The notes below the pieces were generated by a model. It searched no databases, was not told the DNA's origin, and saw nothing but the letters and a program-made list of their open reading frames with translations. Position numbers and translations under genes: made by a program. Of a stretch of 64,000 bases of DNA, positions 26,715 through 38,505 are shown piece by piece (position 1 is the first letter of the stretch; each line of letters begins with the position of its first letter). The stretch lies in contig NC_054536.1 in NCBI RefSeq assembly GCF_017654505.1, positions 9,475,794-9,539,793 of the forward strand, read 5' to 3'. This stretch comes from Polyodon spathula (taxonomy: Eukaryota; Chordata; Actinopteri; Acipenseriformes; Polyodontidae).

Positions 26715-27172
26715 TATAAATGTGTTTATATGCGAACGGATGAAGGCCATCCGACATTATTATTTATTATTTGAGGCCGGCAAAAAGCCGGTCTCGTTAA
26801 ATGTGGTTGGCATGGATGTGATTGGTTGAATCCCCATCCTGAGTAGCTCGTGGGAATGTGGCTGCAGCCTAACAAGGTAATTGTTTAATAAGGTAATTAA
26901 GGCTCCAGCCACAGAATAAAAGACTGACTCCAGGATCATTAGAAGAGGGTTGTAAGGAGAGTTAAGTAGAAAGAGAACGAATGCTACCAGGTACTAATTC
27001 TAAAAAGGTCTTACTGTTTTGTTTGGCCAACGTGCCCTTTTCCTTTGTTGTGTTTTGTATAAATCTTTGTTTTATTATTTAATAAATATACAGCTACGGC
27101 TGTTTTCCCCATACTGTTTGTGTTGCACTTCTTCCTGGTCCGTGACGTCACTCAAGCCATCCATTTGTGACA
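26612..27172 (+). mobile_element. solo LTR (family A) with target duplication
   Basis: This 561-bp segment begins TGTGGCAAGGTG, ends TTTGTGACA and is flanked on both sides by TACTG (26607-26611 and 27173-27177), a perfect 5-bp duplication. Inside are a TTA microsatellite (26668-26710), an AATAAAAG TATA-like box near 26915 and an AATAAA signal near 27080, giving U3-R-U5 order. The end shares CTTCCTGGTC-GTGAC-TCA with the LTR ending at 38281. There is no internal region, so it arose by LTR-LTR recombination. Confidence 0.88.
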
Positions 27173-27239
27173 TACTGGTTTTGGCATTTTCAAGCGGTCG
27201 CAATGCCTATATCTTAACGAGCAGTTCTTCTTGCGACTA

Positions 27240-27560
27240 TGTGACAGAGATGGCTGCAGGGGTGATGTCAGATCAGGGAAATGAAACCAAAACAAGGAAT
27301 GGTGGTGAAACTGAGACGCTGCGGCGCCCAGCTTTTTATTAAACAAAAACAAAAGAGTTAAACAAAACACAAAGCACTTTCAAAAGCAAAAAGGCATGTT
27401 GGCCAAAAGAACAAACAAATAACAACTTGAATAACCAAACAAGTATCACGCTGGTGCAAACCAGCATGAACAACAATTGTTTTAAGCTTTCTGTTTTTAA
27501 TTACTTCCTTTCTCTCGACTACCGTTCTCCACTCTGAACATACATTCTGCACAGGTTTAC
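27240..27560 (-). mobile_element. LTR fragment, minus strand
   Basis: Read on the minus strand it ends ...CATCACCCCTGCAGCCATCTC then TGTCACA, and carries AATAAAAAG about 115 bases before that end, like the U5 of the other LTRs here. The same ending motif recurs at 63507. The upstream (U3) limit is not visible, so the right boundary is approximate. Confidence 0.5.
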
Positions 27561-29230
27561 TAAAGATGCGTGACTGTCAGCCAATTCAATAATTACTATA
27601 ATTAAAAAAAGTGGGTTTTAGTTAACAAAACAGTGTATAATCACCTTGAAACAGACTGGCAGTGACGCTGACGATACAAAGAGAGAGTGCTCATTTTTTA
27701 CAGACTACCTAGATAATTCAATATTTGTAGTTAAGAAAATATTTTACCCTTTTCTATGTTGGTGGTTATGAATGAGATTTATTTCCCTGTTTTAATAATT
27801 TGTAACCTTACGGAATGTTTGTTGTATTGATAAAATTTGCACCCAGTTTATTGTTACAGAAATTATCAATGCAACTGAAACCTGACAACTGACCTGTACT
27901 GTAAATTTTATTTGAATTGCACAAATAAAAACCTAAGAGTACATAATGAAACCATGGTATAGAATATGGCATACTAGATATCACAAAAAAAGTTTCCTTA
28001 CAGGCAACAGATCATTGAGATGGATTTTACTTAAACGTATTTGTAATGTTGTTAGACTCCCTCCACACTTTATTTACAATGTACCCTTTCACCTTCACAT
28101 GTCTGGGTGCATATAAAATATTCTTATAATACTGTAAGTGTTCGGTGGCTACTTCTAGTCATACTGCATTTTTTTTTGTTGTTTTTTTGTTGTTTTTTTA
28201 ATCATAAAGGCGAGCAAAGAGTAGCCTACCAGAGAAAACGCATTCAACATGATTAGAGAAATTCACCAAATAATTATAAACAAACTGTATATTAGGTTAG
28301 GGAGTTCTATCATAATTTCAAAAGCTTAATAAATATATAATGAAGTGTTACATACATGGTATAATAACTATAGATATATTGTGATATATTGTATAACTAA
28401 CAACTACAAACACAAATAGCACTTCAATCGTACTTATTTATAGCCTACAATCATACATACTAAAATATATACAAAAGTAGATGTGAACATGAAAATAAAT
28501 TCCAACCAAGCCTACATAGATGGCTTAACCCACTCCAACCAAAAAGAAGATTGCGGCATGCACATTAAAAGAGTTGTACATAGTAAGCCATGTCAGAATA
28601 CCCCCTCCCTCCTCCATGGGTGGAATGACTAGTGGGGTTTACATTTTTTTTAATCCGTGCCCTCCGATTTCAACCCACACTCCAGTTAATCGTAAATCAG
28701 CGTTTTATATGTGAAGTGTTCTAAATAAATGTACATTCTGGATGACACAATGCACAATTTTAAATGAAGTTCACAAATTATACACAAAATAGACATTCCC
28801 ATTATTTTTTATTTCCGTTTGGCTGCTGCTCGGTGGTGGGAGAGCTGCCTCCCTGTACACTGGTAGTTTCCATAACAGTGAATTATGCTTCCATTCATTT
28901 TTCTTCTTCTCATTAACATGCATTTTGATTAACGTGTTCCCCTTATCTAGTCATTGAGACAGGAAGTGATATACGTGACCTGCAACAATTAAGCTTTTTA
29001 ATGGGAACTGTGTTCATTACCGACCTGATTGACCCAATTTCAAAGCTTAATGACTTGATTTTATTAACATTTAGTTGGAAATTACTTGCTACTACAATTG
29101 TCGTTACTATACCGCAAGTTCAATACAATAATAGTTACAAAATACCCCCATGAATTACCATGCAATCCATTCACTATAAATGTCTATAATTTATAGTTTT
29201 GAAATTTTAAAGCATGCATTCAAAGCATTT
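27561..29230. other. non-coding stretch
   Basis: About 1.7 kb, AT-rich, with T-rich runs at 28170-28200. No gene or repeat family recognised. Confidence 0.5.
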
Positions 29231-29720
29231 GATATTAAAACATCACGTAACACAAGAAAGGTTTCAGAACGAGAAAAGCCCATTTGGCCCATCAAGGCTT
29301 GTTCTCCCCTGCTGAGGGGACTTATTAAAAGCACAGAATCGAGTCTTTTTTTTTTTTTTTTTAAATGTCCCCAGTGTTTTAGATCCTGCTACTTCACCTA
29401 GTCGGCTAGTCCATGCATTTACAACTCTGTATAAAAAAGTGCTTCCTACCTTCTGTTCTAAACTTACTTTTACTCAGCTTCCACTTATGCCCGGTTGTTG
29501 TTCTCTCTGTGCTAATTCTGAAGCAGTGTCTTGAGTTAACTTTATCTACACCATTTACGATTTTAAAAACTTAAGTCAAGTCCCCTCTTTCACTTATTTT
29601 TTCCAGACTGAAGAGATTTAATTATTTTAACCTGTCCTCATAGCTCACGTCATTCAGTCCTGAGATCTGCCTCGCTGCCCTTCTCTGTTTCTTGTCCAGT
29701 GCAATGATGTCCTTTTTGTA
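29231..29720 (-). mobile_element. probable non-LTR retrotransposon fragment
   Basis: The left part (AGCCCATTTGGCCCATCAAG) and right part (GCAATGATGTCCTTTTTGTA, ACCTGTCCTCATAGCTC) resemble widely dispersed LINE-derived segments of fish genomes. On the minus strand the right part reads TSLHWTRNREGQRGRSQD, a recurrent LINE-tail translation. Family assignment is from memory and uncertain; the orientation follows that frame. Confidence 0.5.
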
Positions 29721-30368
29721 GCGAGTCGACCAGATCTACATCTGGTACTACCTAACTTAAAGAAATCTTTGTTTGCAGGCCAAGCTTTCAGATGGTCATG
29801 CACTGTTATGGCCATTTCACCTGGACATTGGAATTGTCCCCAACTCTTCAAGGACTTATTTCCTGTCAATAAACAACAGCTGCTGAAGACATGCTGGGGT
29901 GACATGACCCAGGAAATGTTAAAATAACACTTTCTGAGTTGTGTCAGGAACTGTTACAGCAAGATGAGAACTGTCTATACCTATTGTAGTCTGAGATGTC
30001 ATGTTTTATATTGCGATACCATGGAGTTTGTTTCTTTAAGAACGTGTTAATTATGACTTATACAGTCTGTCAGTTTCCTGAGCCTGGATAATTTGGATGT
30101 CAAGATGATATTAAGCTACTGAAAAAGTTTTTGTACAGCTTAAATGATACCAAAAAGAGATCCATGCTGCACAATATAAAAGCCTCTTAATTAAGTGTGT
30201 CAGGGTACTTGCGTCAATTGCACAACACTGTAGAGCTTCATTCTGGTAAACAATAGCATTCCTGCTGGGGTGCACTTTTACAGAAGAGGGATGGATACGA
30301 AAAGCTAAACAGCAATTCCAATTCAAATTGCTCTTCAGTTAAACCCTACTAACACCTCCTCTACTAAA
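29721..30368. other. non-coding stretch
   Basis: No supported feature. Confidence 0.5.
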
Positions 30369-30498
30369 ATACTAGTTCAAGATTTATATACAGTATGTAC
30401 ACTCTGTACAGCACTCATTGAAGATTTCCATCCAGTATGCACACTCTGTACAGCACTCATTCAAGATTTACATCCAGTAAGTACACTCTGTACAGCAC
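30369..30498. repeat. 42-bp tandem repeat, left part
   Basis: GCACTCATT recurs at 30411 and 30453, with a truncated third copy at 30495 (42-bp spacing). Each unit has the form TTCAAGATTTACATCCAGTA, then TGTACACTCTGTACAGCACTC. The array is cut at 30498 by a solo LTR and resumes at about 31222. Confidence 0.9.
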
Positions 30499-31214
30499 TG
30501 TGACAGAAATCGAATGGTTCTTGGTGTTAGATCTCCCTCCCGATCTGTGAGGGCACTATGTAAAAGGAACAGAGTACCCTTAATCAAATGGCATGACAAT
30601 TTATTCCATAGGGTAGTTGGAAGTCGGTCATTTAGGAAGGTGGCTGAGCTACAGCACCCGAGCTCAATGACTCGGACGGGAGACGGCGTGGCATCTGAGG
30701 ATTGGAGGAGCAGATGCACTCGTTAACCTAGGGGTCATGAGCGAGGGTATTACTGGGAGCTTAGCGTAAGTGATCTGTTCCTTTGTAAATGGTTAGAAAC
30801 AAACCAAAAAGGAGACTGAGAAACGTGAGTGTTGTGTTTTGTTAGTTTGTCTAGTTTACTGTTTGTTTGTCTGTTTCCAAGACTAACACCTATCCGGAGC
30901 TGTCACCGCAGGCCAGCATTAAACCCGACACCAACACTTCCCTTTCACGGAGAAAACTGTCTTTGCACCACGAGCACTAATTCACTCCCTGTAGGAACAG
31001 TGTATGTGTTTTGTGTTACGGGTCGGTGTAAACTTGACTTTTGGTTGTGGGTCAAACCCAGGGATTACAAACAAAGTTACACATGCAGCTGTATCACTTT
31101 ATAACATTTATTATTTACAGTTGTTTGCCGTAAGGCTCTGGACATTGAAGCCATCAATAAACACCCTTGCCTTTGAATCATTGCCTGTATGATTAATCCA
31201 CCTGTACTCACTCA
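30499..31214 (+). mobile_element. solo LTR (family B), copy 1
   Basis: Begins TGTGACAGAAATCGAATGG and aligns over its whole length to the LTR at 47949-48652. Shared parts include TTGGTGTTAGATCTCCCTCC, AAAAGGAACAGAGTACCCTT and AATAAACACCCTTGC near the 3' end. The start is clear. The end is placed by alignment (CCTGTACTCACTCA), and the target duplication is no longer clean. It interrupts a 42-bp tandem array. No coding frame is supported in it. Confidence 0.88.
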
Positions 31215-31221
31215 CCACTTT

Positions 31222-31270
31222 TTTAAGATTTACATCCAGTATGTACACTCTGTAGAGCACTCATTCAAGA
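31222..31270. repeat. 42-bp tandem repeat, right part
   Basis: AAGATTTACATCCAGTATG and TACACTCTGTAGAGCACTC continue the array broken by the solo LTR to the left. One full unit plus the start of another. Confidence 0.85.
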
Positions 31271-34200
31271 TTTTCTGGTTGATAATTAAACTACTATAGT
31301 AAGTATTTAAGGCCCTTTTAGAAACTAGGCTGTGGTAACAGATAATAACAGTGCAACATGTACTACATCCAGTAACCTGTATTCTGTTTGTAGACACAAT
31401 TTTTCAACAGCAGCATTTTATTTTTTTAAAGAGAACACTACTGCCCTGGCTTTACTCTTGCATGTGCTGACTGTGCTAAATAAGTCTCCTGTGTTTTAAA
31501 CAGCTTTAAAACTGTGGAGGAACAAAATGTTGCTGTTGTTTAAATCACAGAGTTTTATAACCGTAGATGCACATGCAATGTTATAACTAATTTTCATAGC
31601 CTTTTAAAGGCTCTGTTTCGATCAAGTGAAGTCGACCCCAGTGACTAATTGCACTACAGTAGCCTACTGTGGAATCATATTAATTGGCAATAGGATGCTT
31701 ATTACTGGGGCTACACTGTCACTTTGTCATGATTAATTCATTCATTAATTCATGATTAATGTTATCTCACAAAACAAATGTAATAACACTAAAAGCCTAA
31801 GCTGTTTAATGAATCATTAAACCAATGATGGATGGGGAGGGACAGTGTTTACAGCCAGGTCTAAGCGCTGCAGGAATACAGTAAAATTGGATAAACAAAT
31901 CAATACTAAGCATACCTACATATATTCATACACACATTGGTGTCTATTAATATTACAGAACTGAATTTGGACTGCCTCCACTTTATAATAAAATGACCTG
32001 AAATGGTATTTCCATTTTCAGTAATAAACAATGAGAGCCTGTATTTTTTAGGCCAGCACAATGATTTTGGAAATTAAGTGTCTCTGGACTCAATTAAAAA
32101 ATCATGTGCATAAATATCGTTTCATTCAGTCAATAGCTCTGTCTCTTTGCTATGAGTAAAATGTACACTGTAACCCTAGATTAAATTGCTGTTATCAGAG
32201 GGAGGGGCATACTTTAAGCTACCGTTTTATGGCTTGCTAGAATACAGCAATTCAAAGAAAGCATGTGTCATTAAACTACAGTACAGTGGGCTAACAAAAG
32301 CCTAGTAAGGTCCACGTGAATCACGACTCACACACACACAGAATAAAGAGAGCTCCTGTCATACACTTTAATGTTATTCTCATCTTTGTTTTTCTGTTGC
32401 ATCGGAAGTTCGGGGAGGAGGCACCAACCACGTTCTTGAACAAGGAAGTTTCTTTAACCAGAAGTAAACAACACCATGCCTTTTCACTGGAAAAAGGCAA
32501 CATACTTTGCATTTTGTTGAACTAAGACCACCCCAAACTAATTTCTCGTATGACTGGGTGTGACGTCCTGTTTCCATAATTATGTGTTTAATAATACTGA
32601 AAAACTAATTACAAGCAAGTCCTCTAAGGCTGGTAACAACAGCAAAAACAGTATGGAAATGTTGCAACCACAGGCAGCATCTCTTACGGTATAGGGTAGA
32701 TTATATTCTGATGAAGGCTGATGACATTTCAAAATCAATAAAACATGTATCAATCCATTCAAACAGCAATTTGTACAGTGCATTAATGAAGATAAGCTGC
32801 ATACAGGAGGAAGGCATCACCAGTTTACATCTGGAAGCCATTCGGTATTCAGACAACAGTGAAGCACATGAGTCAGATATGTTTAAAAAAAAATGAAGGG
32901 GGTTATCAAGCCTTTCAAATGTTACTTTAAAGGTGTTGGTGAATAATGCAATATTTTACTAGTATGGTAAAGTAAGCGCTTGAAACAAATTCACTCTGCT
33001 TGAAAATAAGATCTGTATCATTTGAAAACTGAATGCAAAATAAGTTACATTGACTGATTGTCTGCATGCCAGCACACTTTTAGCACTTTTTTCTTCTTTA
33101 AAGAGGCTTATCAAACTTACCACGTCAGACTCCTCACTGCCGTAGTGGTACATGTCTTACTGTATAAAATAACTATCGACCATGGCCACCCCAAGCTCTT
33201 AGAGAAAGGCTCGTTTATGTATAAAAAACAAAAAGTTTATCCTTCCAGCTTTCAGTCTCCCCCAGCTGGAGGACGGGGCTGTCTCTTTCCCACGCTTGGA
33301 AATCTCCTTCAGTGTACTGCTGAAGCTTTCAGGCTCCCTCCCCCTCAGCCAGTAATTTAGAAAAATGAAACTCTGGCAAGCAGTGTGCAGGCCTGAAAAT
33401 TCCAGAATGTAGTAAAAGCAGCTGCAGAAGTTTTGCTGTACAATTCTAAAACTAGAAAGAGACTACAGCAAAAGAGGAGCGGAGGCTTTCATTCACAGGT
33501 CGATGCTTAACGATGGAGATCCCATGCTGTCGTGGAGGAAGACGCTTAGTTGTTAGAACAAAGCAAAAGAGCAGAATATGAGCTCCTAAATAAGCTTAAT
33601 GGGCCCATTTCCACAAGAGCAAAAAAAAAAAAAGGCATATAACTAGCAAGAAACAACTCCTTACAGTTCAGATCTCTTTCTTGGTATGGTTGTTTTCATA
33701 AGAAAACGTGCCTTTGGCTTTGTCGGTGCTTCTAAAAAGGTCAATTGAGTTGTAATACTGTATTTATACAGCATTACGCAACATTTACATTTATTTTGGT
33801 TTCTCTATTTTTAGAAAAGGGACGTCATCTGACCGCGAACAAATGCTTAATGAAACTGCCCCTTAATTGAAAAGCCAATGTCATTATTAGATCACAGCAT
33901 TTCACAATAATTGTTAGTGTTTCATAATTGACTAGGTTGTAAAACTCATAAAGTAATATTAAACCATTGTCCCTTGTCACAGTGCTAGCAAAGTTTTGCT
34001 AAATCAAAGACACTTCCTAAGACCACCACAACGTTTTCTAATGGTTTTGGGGCAAATACAGGACATTTTTCATAACAAAATACACCCTATCCCTCTTTTA
34101 TTTTAAAATAAACTACTAAAATACCCAAATCATGTTTAATTTGTTGAGAAATGTTGAGGTTACTGACAGTAAGACTCAGCAGATGCAGTTACAGTACAGT

Positions 34201-34768
34201 CATATTTTAATCTTAATGTCTTTGCCTTATTTCACATTTATCATTTCACATCGTAGGCTGCACACGTAGGAACAAGCACAAAAATATGATCCTATGTCAC
34301 GATACTCCTTGGTTGGCCGCTTCTTTTAGAACAAACCTTGCCATTACACTCTTGCAACAAGCACAGTACAGTGGAGAAGAAATCAGAAATTCAAAATAAG
34401 GACATTCAACCAAACAATGACAAGAACTCAGAAAAAATGAGGTTAACACCAATAACAGAACCATTTAAAGAGACATTTTTAAAACAGCAACAAAATGAAA
34501 ATACAAGAAAAATAACACAATGCTAAATACCTGCTATATCCGTTTCTATGAGTGTTTTACTATAATCCCCTTTTTGTTTTACCATCACTAAACATCCTGT
34601 ATGATAATTTCACTCAGTATAGGTTTTGTCAATATCGCACACACAGTACTGTATATAGCTTTGTGGTCAAAGCACGGTGAGACTGCCCAGCAACTCCCTG
34701 TCAGTTTCCTGCACGCATACACTGGGTGTTCATAGTAGGGGGTTACATTTTTTATACTTTGAATTACA
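31271..34768. other. non-coding stretch
   Basis: About 3.5 kb with no recognised gene or mobile element. It contains an AT-rich dyad at 31727-31761 (separate entry) and an A run at 33621-33633. Confidence 0.5.
31727..31761. promoter_or_regulatory. AT-rich dyad with homeodomain-like sites
   Basis: CATGATTAATTCATT is followed by CATTAATTCATGATTAATG, giving four TAAT cores with partial dyad symmetry within 35 bp. More TAAT-type sites lie within the next 100 bp. Such clusters occur in vertebrate enhancers, but AT-rich DNA also produces them by chance. Confidence 0.2.
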
Positions 34769-35101
<333 letters not shown>

Positions 35102-36457
35102 TGGCCCGGGTGCACCTCGTGCGGCCACTTGGATCACTGCCGGTGGTGCCTCCAGACTGGTGCGGTCGCTGTGGACACAGCTGGAGGAAGTGCAGTTTTG
35201 TGGGACCGGCAGCACAACAATCTTTGCAGCTGGTTCTGGAGGCAATATCTACCACAGCTTTACTGCCGCCATCCGTCTACTGGTGCTGAATTTCCTAGCT
35301 GCAGACATGGGAGAGGCTCCGCCATCTTCAGCAGCCGTGAGTGGAGCCATAAATACTCCAGCGCATCAAGTGAAGGAGCCCGAGCATCCAACGCTCAAGA
35401 GAGGGAAGCCCGAGCATCCAGCGCCCAAGAGAGGGAAGCTAGAGACAGAGCCACCCCGCCCTGGACAACACCGGGAGGCGGAGGCGATCACCCCACGCCC
35501 CTTTGCCTGGGCCACGTGACCCAGAGGGAACTCCACCAGGTCCTGGCACCAGAGGGAGAAGACCTGCCATCTCCAAAGAGAAAGGGAGAGGCCTTGCTGT
35601 CTCCAGCACTGTAAAAAGACCCTGTCGTTCCTACTCCCGCCTGTTGTCCCTGTCTCTACTGCCAGGTGAAGACTGCCTGCTGTGTCTGTCTCCACCATCA
35701 GGGGAAGACTGTGTGCCTTCCCTTTCTCCACCAGAGAGAGACCGCCCACTCTGCACACAGCCATTGGTGTCACTGACGCCAGGGAAAGACTTCTTGCTGT
35801 TCCCGTCGCCATCGCCTGGGAAAGATGTCTTGCTGTTCCCTCCTCCAACACTAGAGAGAGATGGACTGCTGTGCCTATCTCTGCCACCAGAGGGAGACGG
35901 GTTGATGTTCCTGCTTCCACCAACAGAGGGAAAAGGATCACTGTACCCGTCTCCGCCACATGAAGGAGACGAACTTCTGTTCCCGCCTCCACCACCAGAG
36001 AGAGAGAGATGAGCTGCTACTCCCACCACTGTTGCTAGAGGAAGATACCTTAAAGTTCTTGCCTCCAGCACCAGAGACTGAGTGTATGATGTCTCGAGAA
36101 CAGGAAGGGGTGGAACCATCACCATCCTGCCAGCCTGAGAGGAAGGACCCGCTGTTGCCACTGGAGTGGAAGAAAGTGCTGCAGTGTTCTCTGGAGCGGG
36201 AGTGGGTGTAGATGGTGCCGTGGTTCAGTGTGCCAGGAGAGACAGTGATCTCCACCACGGGGAGGAGAGTTAATGGAGCTAACTCTGCCTCCAGCAGCTG
36301 ATGGAGCCGAGGAATTCTGTCTGCTGCCGCCTTGCCCAGAAACTCCCATGCTATCGCCACTATCAGCACTGCCCAAGATGTCTGCCCTGCTTGTTTGCTA
36401 CTGCCTGGGTCTGCCTGTTTATCACTGCCCAGGGCCACCTGTTTGCCGAGGTGTGTG
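35102..36457 (+). pseudogene. degenerate internal (gag-like) region of LTR element
   Basis: A GC-rich island between two LTR copies. It has open frames in several phases (35055-35519, 35129-35614, 35503-36012, 35960-36211) but no intact protein. At 35161-35193 one frame reads CGRCGHSWRKC, like a shortened retroviral-type zinc knuckle (CX2CX1HX4C instead of CX2CX4HX4C). The stretch at about 35640-36060 is an imperfect repeat of a roughly 45-bp unit coding PSPP-GD-LLFP-type motifs, for example PPEGDGLMFLLPPTEGKG. No protease, reverse transcriptase or integrase signature is present, so the element is non-autonomous or heavily deleted. The gag identity is inference. Confidence 0.5.
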
Positions 36458-36523
36458 TGTGACGAGGTGCCCCACCCCTTTATATGATGTGCACTATATT
36501 ATTTGCATGTTTCGTTTTATATA

Positions 36524-37898
36524 CAGTGCCTTGCAAAAGTATTCATACCCCTGACCTATTCTCTCATATTACTGAATTACAGGAGTGATTTTGGCCCACT
36601 CTTCTTGGCAGATTTGCTCCAGGTTGTTCAGGTTGGTTGGACGACGCTTGTGGACCGCAATTCTCAAATAGTGCCTAAGATTCTCAATGGGATCGAGATC
36701 AGGACTTTGGCTGGGCCACTGTAGGACATTCACCTTTTTGTTCTTGAGCCACTCCAATGTTGCTTTGGCCTTGTGCTTGGGACCATTGTCCTGCTGAAAG
36801 GTGAATTTCCTCCCAAGCTTCAGTTTTTTAGCGGACTAAAGCAAATTCTCTTGCAGTATTTTCCTGTATTTTTCTCCATCCATTGTTCTTTCAATTGTAA
36901 CAAGATGCCCAGTCCCTGCTGATAAGAAGCATCCCCACAGCATGATGCTGCCAACACCATACTTCATTGTAGGGATGGTGTGTCTTGAGGCATGGGCAAT
37001 GTTAGGTTTACGCCACACATAGCGCTTTGAGTTTTGGCCAGAAGCTCTATCTTGGTCTCATCTGACAACAAAACCTTTTCCCACATCGCAGCTGGGTCAC
37101 TCTCATGCTTTCTGGCAAACTCCAGACATGCTTTCAGATGGTACTTTTTGAGTAACGGCTTCTTTCTTGCCACCCTCCCATACAGGCCAGGGTTATGCAG
37201 AGCTCTTGATATGGTTGACTGGTGCACCATTACTCCACTCCCAGCCACTGAACTCTATAGCTCCTTCAAAGTGATTGTTGGCCTCTCTGTGGCTTCTCTC
37301 ACAAGCCTCCTTCTTGTTTGAGCGCTGAGTTTTGAGGGATGGCCTTTTCTTGGCAGTGCCTGGGTGGTGTGATGCAGCTTCCACTTCCTGATTATTGATC
37401 CAACTGTGCTCACTGGGATATCCAAACACTTGGATATTATTTTGTACCCTTTCCCTAATCTTTGCATTTTTATTCCTTTATCTCTAACTTCTGTAGAATG
37501 CTCTTTGGTCTTCATTTTCCTTCATATTCACAGCCTTACCAATGATCCTTCAACAGTGGGGTTTTTATCCAGAAAATGTGACAGCAACTTTAATGGTTCA
37601 CAGGTGGAGGCCAATGGTAAGGTAATTGTGTCCTCATTAGGGCAATTTCTTTCATCGGTGCAAACTGGGAGCTTCCACAGCACAGAGGTTGAATACTTAT
37701 GCAAGCAAGATATTTCATTTTTGTTATTTTTCTTAAAAATATTTCCCAACATAAAACCAATGTCACCTTACAATAACTGATTCTGAGTTTCAGTGTATAA
37801 AAATAAAATATCAAACAGAACGAAATTGCAATGTACCATTTGTAATTCAGTAATATTAGAGAATTGGTCAGGGGTCTGAATACTTTTGCAAAGCACTG
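36524..37898 (-). mobile_element. Tc1-like DNA transposon, nested, inactive
   Basis: A 1375-bp element with inverted ends CAGTGCCTTGCAAAAGTATT and AATACTTTTGCAAAGCACTG, similar over about 55 bp and flanked by TA on both sides. It belongs to a different Tc1 subfamily from the copy at 20.6 kb. The transposase is on the minus strand. It landed inside the 3' LTR of a family A element, so it is younger than that element. Confidence 0.95.
36569..37515 (-). pseudogene. Tc1-like transposase pseudogene (nested copy)
   Basis: Minus strand. The N-terminal part (37515-37255) has MKTKEHSTEVRDKGIK and a helix-turn-helix (GYKIISKCLDIPVSTVGSII) and stops at a TAG where the reading continues in relatives. 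Further pieces follow: 37248-36964 ([14 protein letters not shown], then [10 protein letters not shown] with the first catalytic Asp), 37018-36836 (GSIMLWGCF) and 36757-36569 ([14 protein letters not shown] with the catalytic Glu). QQDNGPKHK with the second Asp is visible near 36780. All three DDE residues survive, in disrupted frames, so the protein cannot be made as one chain. Confidence 0.93.
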
Positions 37899-38305
37899 TA
37901 TATATAATTGTAGAACGTGACAGATGGCTGAGAGTTAATTGATTGCTGATTGTGTAATTAACTCCTAGCCACAAGCTATATAAGGACCAAGCTTCACCTG
38001 AGTAGTTGGTGAGTGTTTGGAGCTGACAGCAGAGTCACAGAGAGAGAGAGAGAATCACACAGTAAAACGATTGCTACCAGTTTATGATAACATTACAGGT
38101 ACTTGTTTGCTTGTTTTGTTGCTCTGGCTCTCCTGCTGATTTATTTTGGTGTTTGTTTTATTTTTCTGTTTGATTAATAAACACACTGCTACGGCAGTTT
38201 CAGCCCTGCATTCAGTCTGCTGCGTATTGCTTCCTGGTCTGTGACATCACCACACACGCCACTCAAGGCATCCTTGTGACACTGACCCATACATTATTCT
38301 ATTTA

Positions 38306-38505
38306 TAATACACTCCCTGATATCTATTATTCTTTGTATACTGTAGGCTAGATTTACAATACAAAATATATTGTTTACATTTTTGTATTTAGACTGCATT
38401 CAATAAAATGTGAAATTATACAGTGGTATACACTCCCTGCCACTATTATTCTCTATATAGGCTATATTTCACCAATGGAAAGTATGTTGTTTACATTTTC
38501 GTAAC
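38306..38505. repeat. imperfect tandem duplication, period about 120 bp
   Basis: ATACACTCCCTG...TATTATTCT and TTGTTTACATTTT occur at about 38308-38383 and again at 38427-38500, with the intervening TAGGCTA-ATTT conserved. Two diverged copies directly right of the LTR end. Confidence 0.7.

Larger units (their letters stand above)
36458..38281 (+). mobile_element. 3' LTR (family A) interrupted by a Tc1 element
   Basis: The LTR starts TGTGACGAGGTGCCCC at 36458, parallel to TGTGGCAAGGTG of the solo LTR at 26612, and ends CATCCTTGTGACA at 38281. A Tc1-like element fills 36524-37898. Without it the LTR is about 450 bp. U3 includes the TATA box CTATATAAGG near 37975 and the AATAAA signal is near 38175. 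The 3' end shares CTACGGC, CTTCCTGGTC and GTGAC with the solo LTR. Confidence 0.8.
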
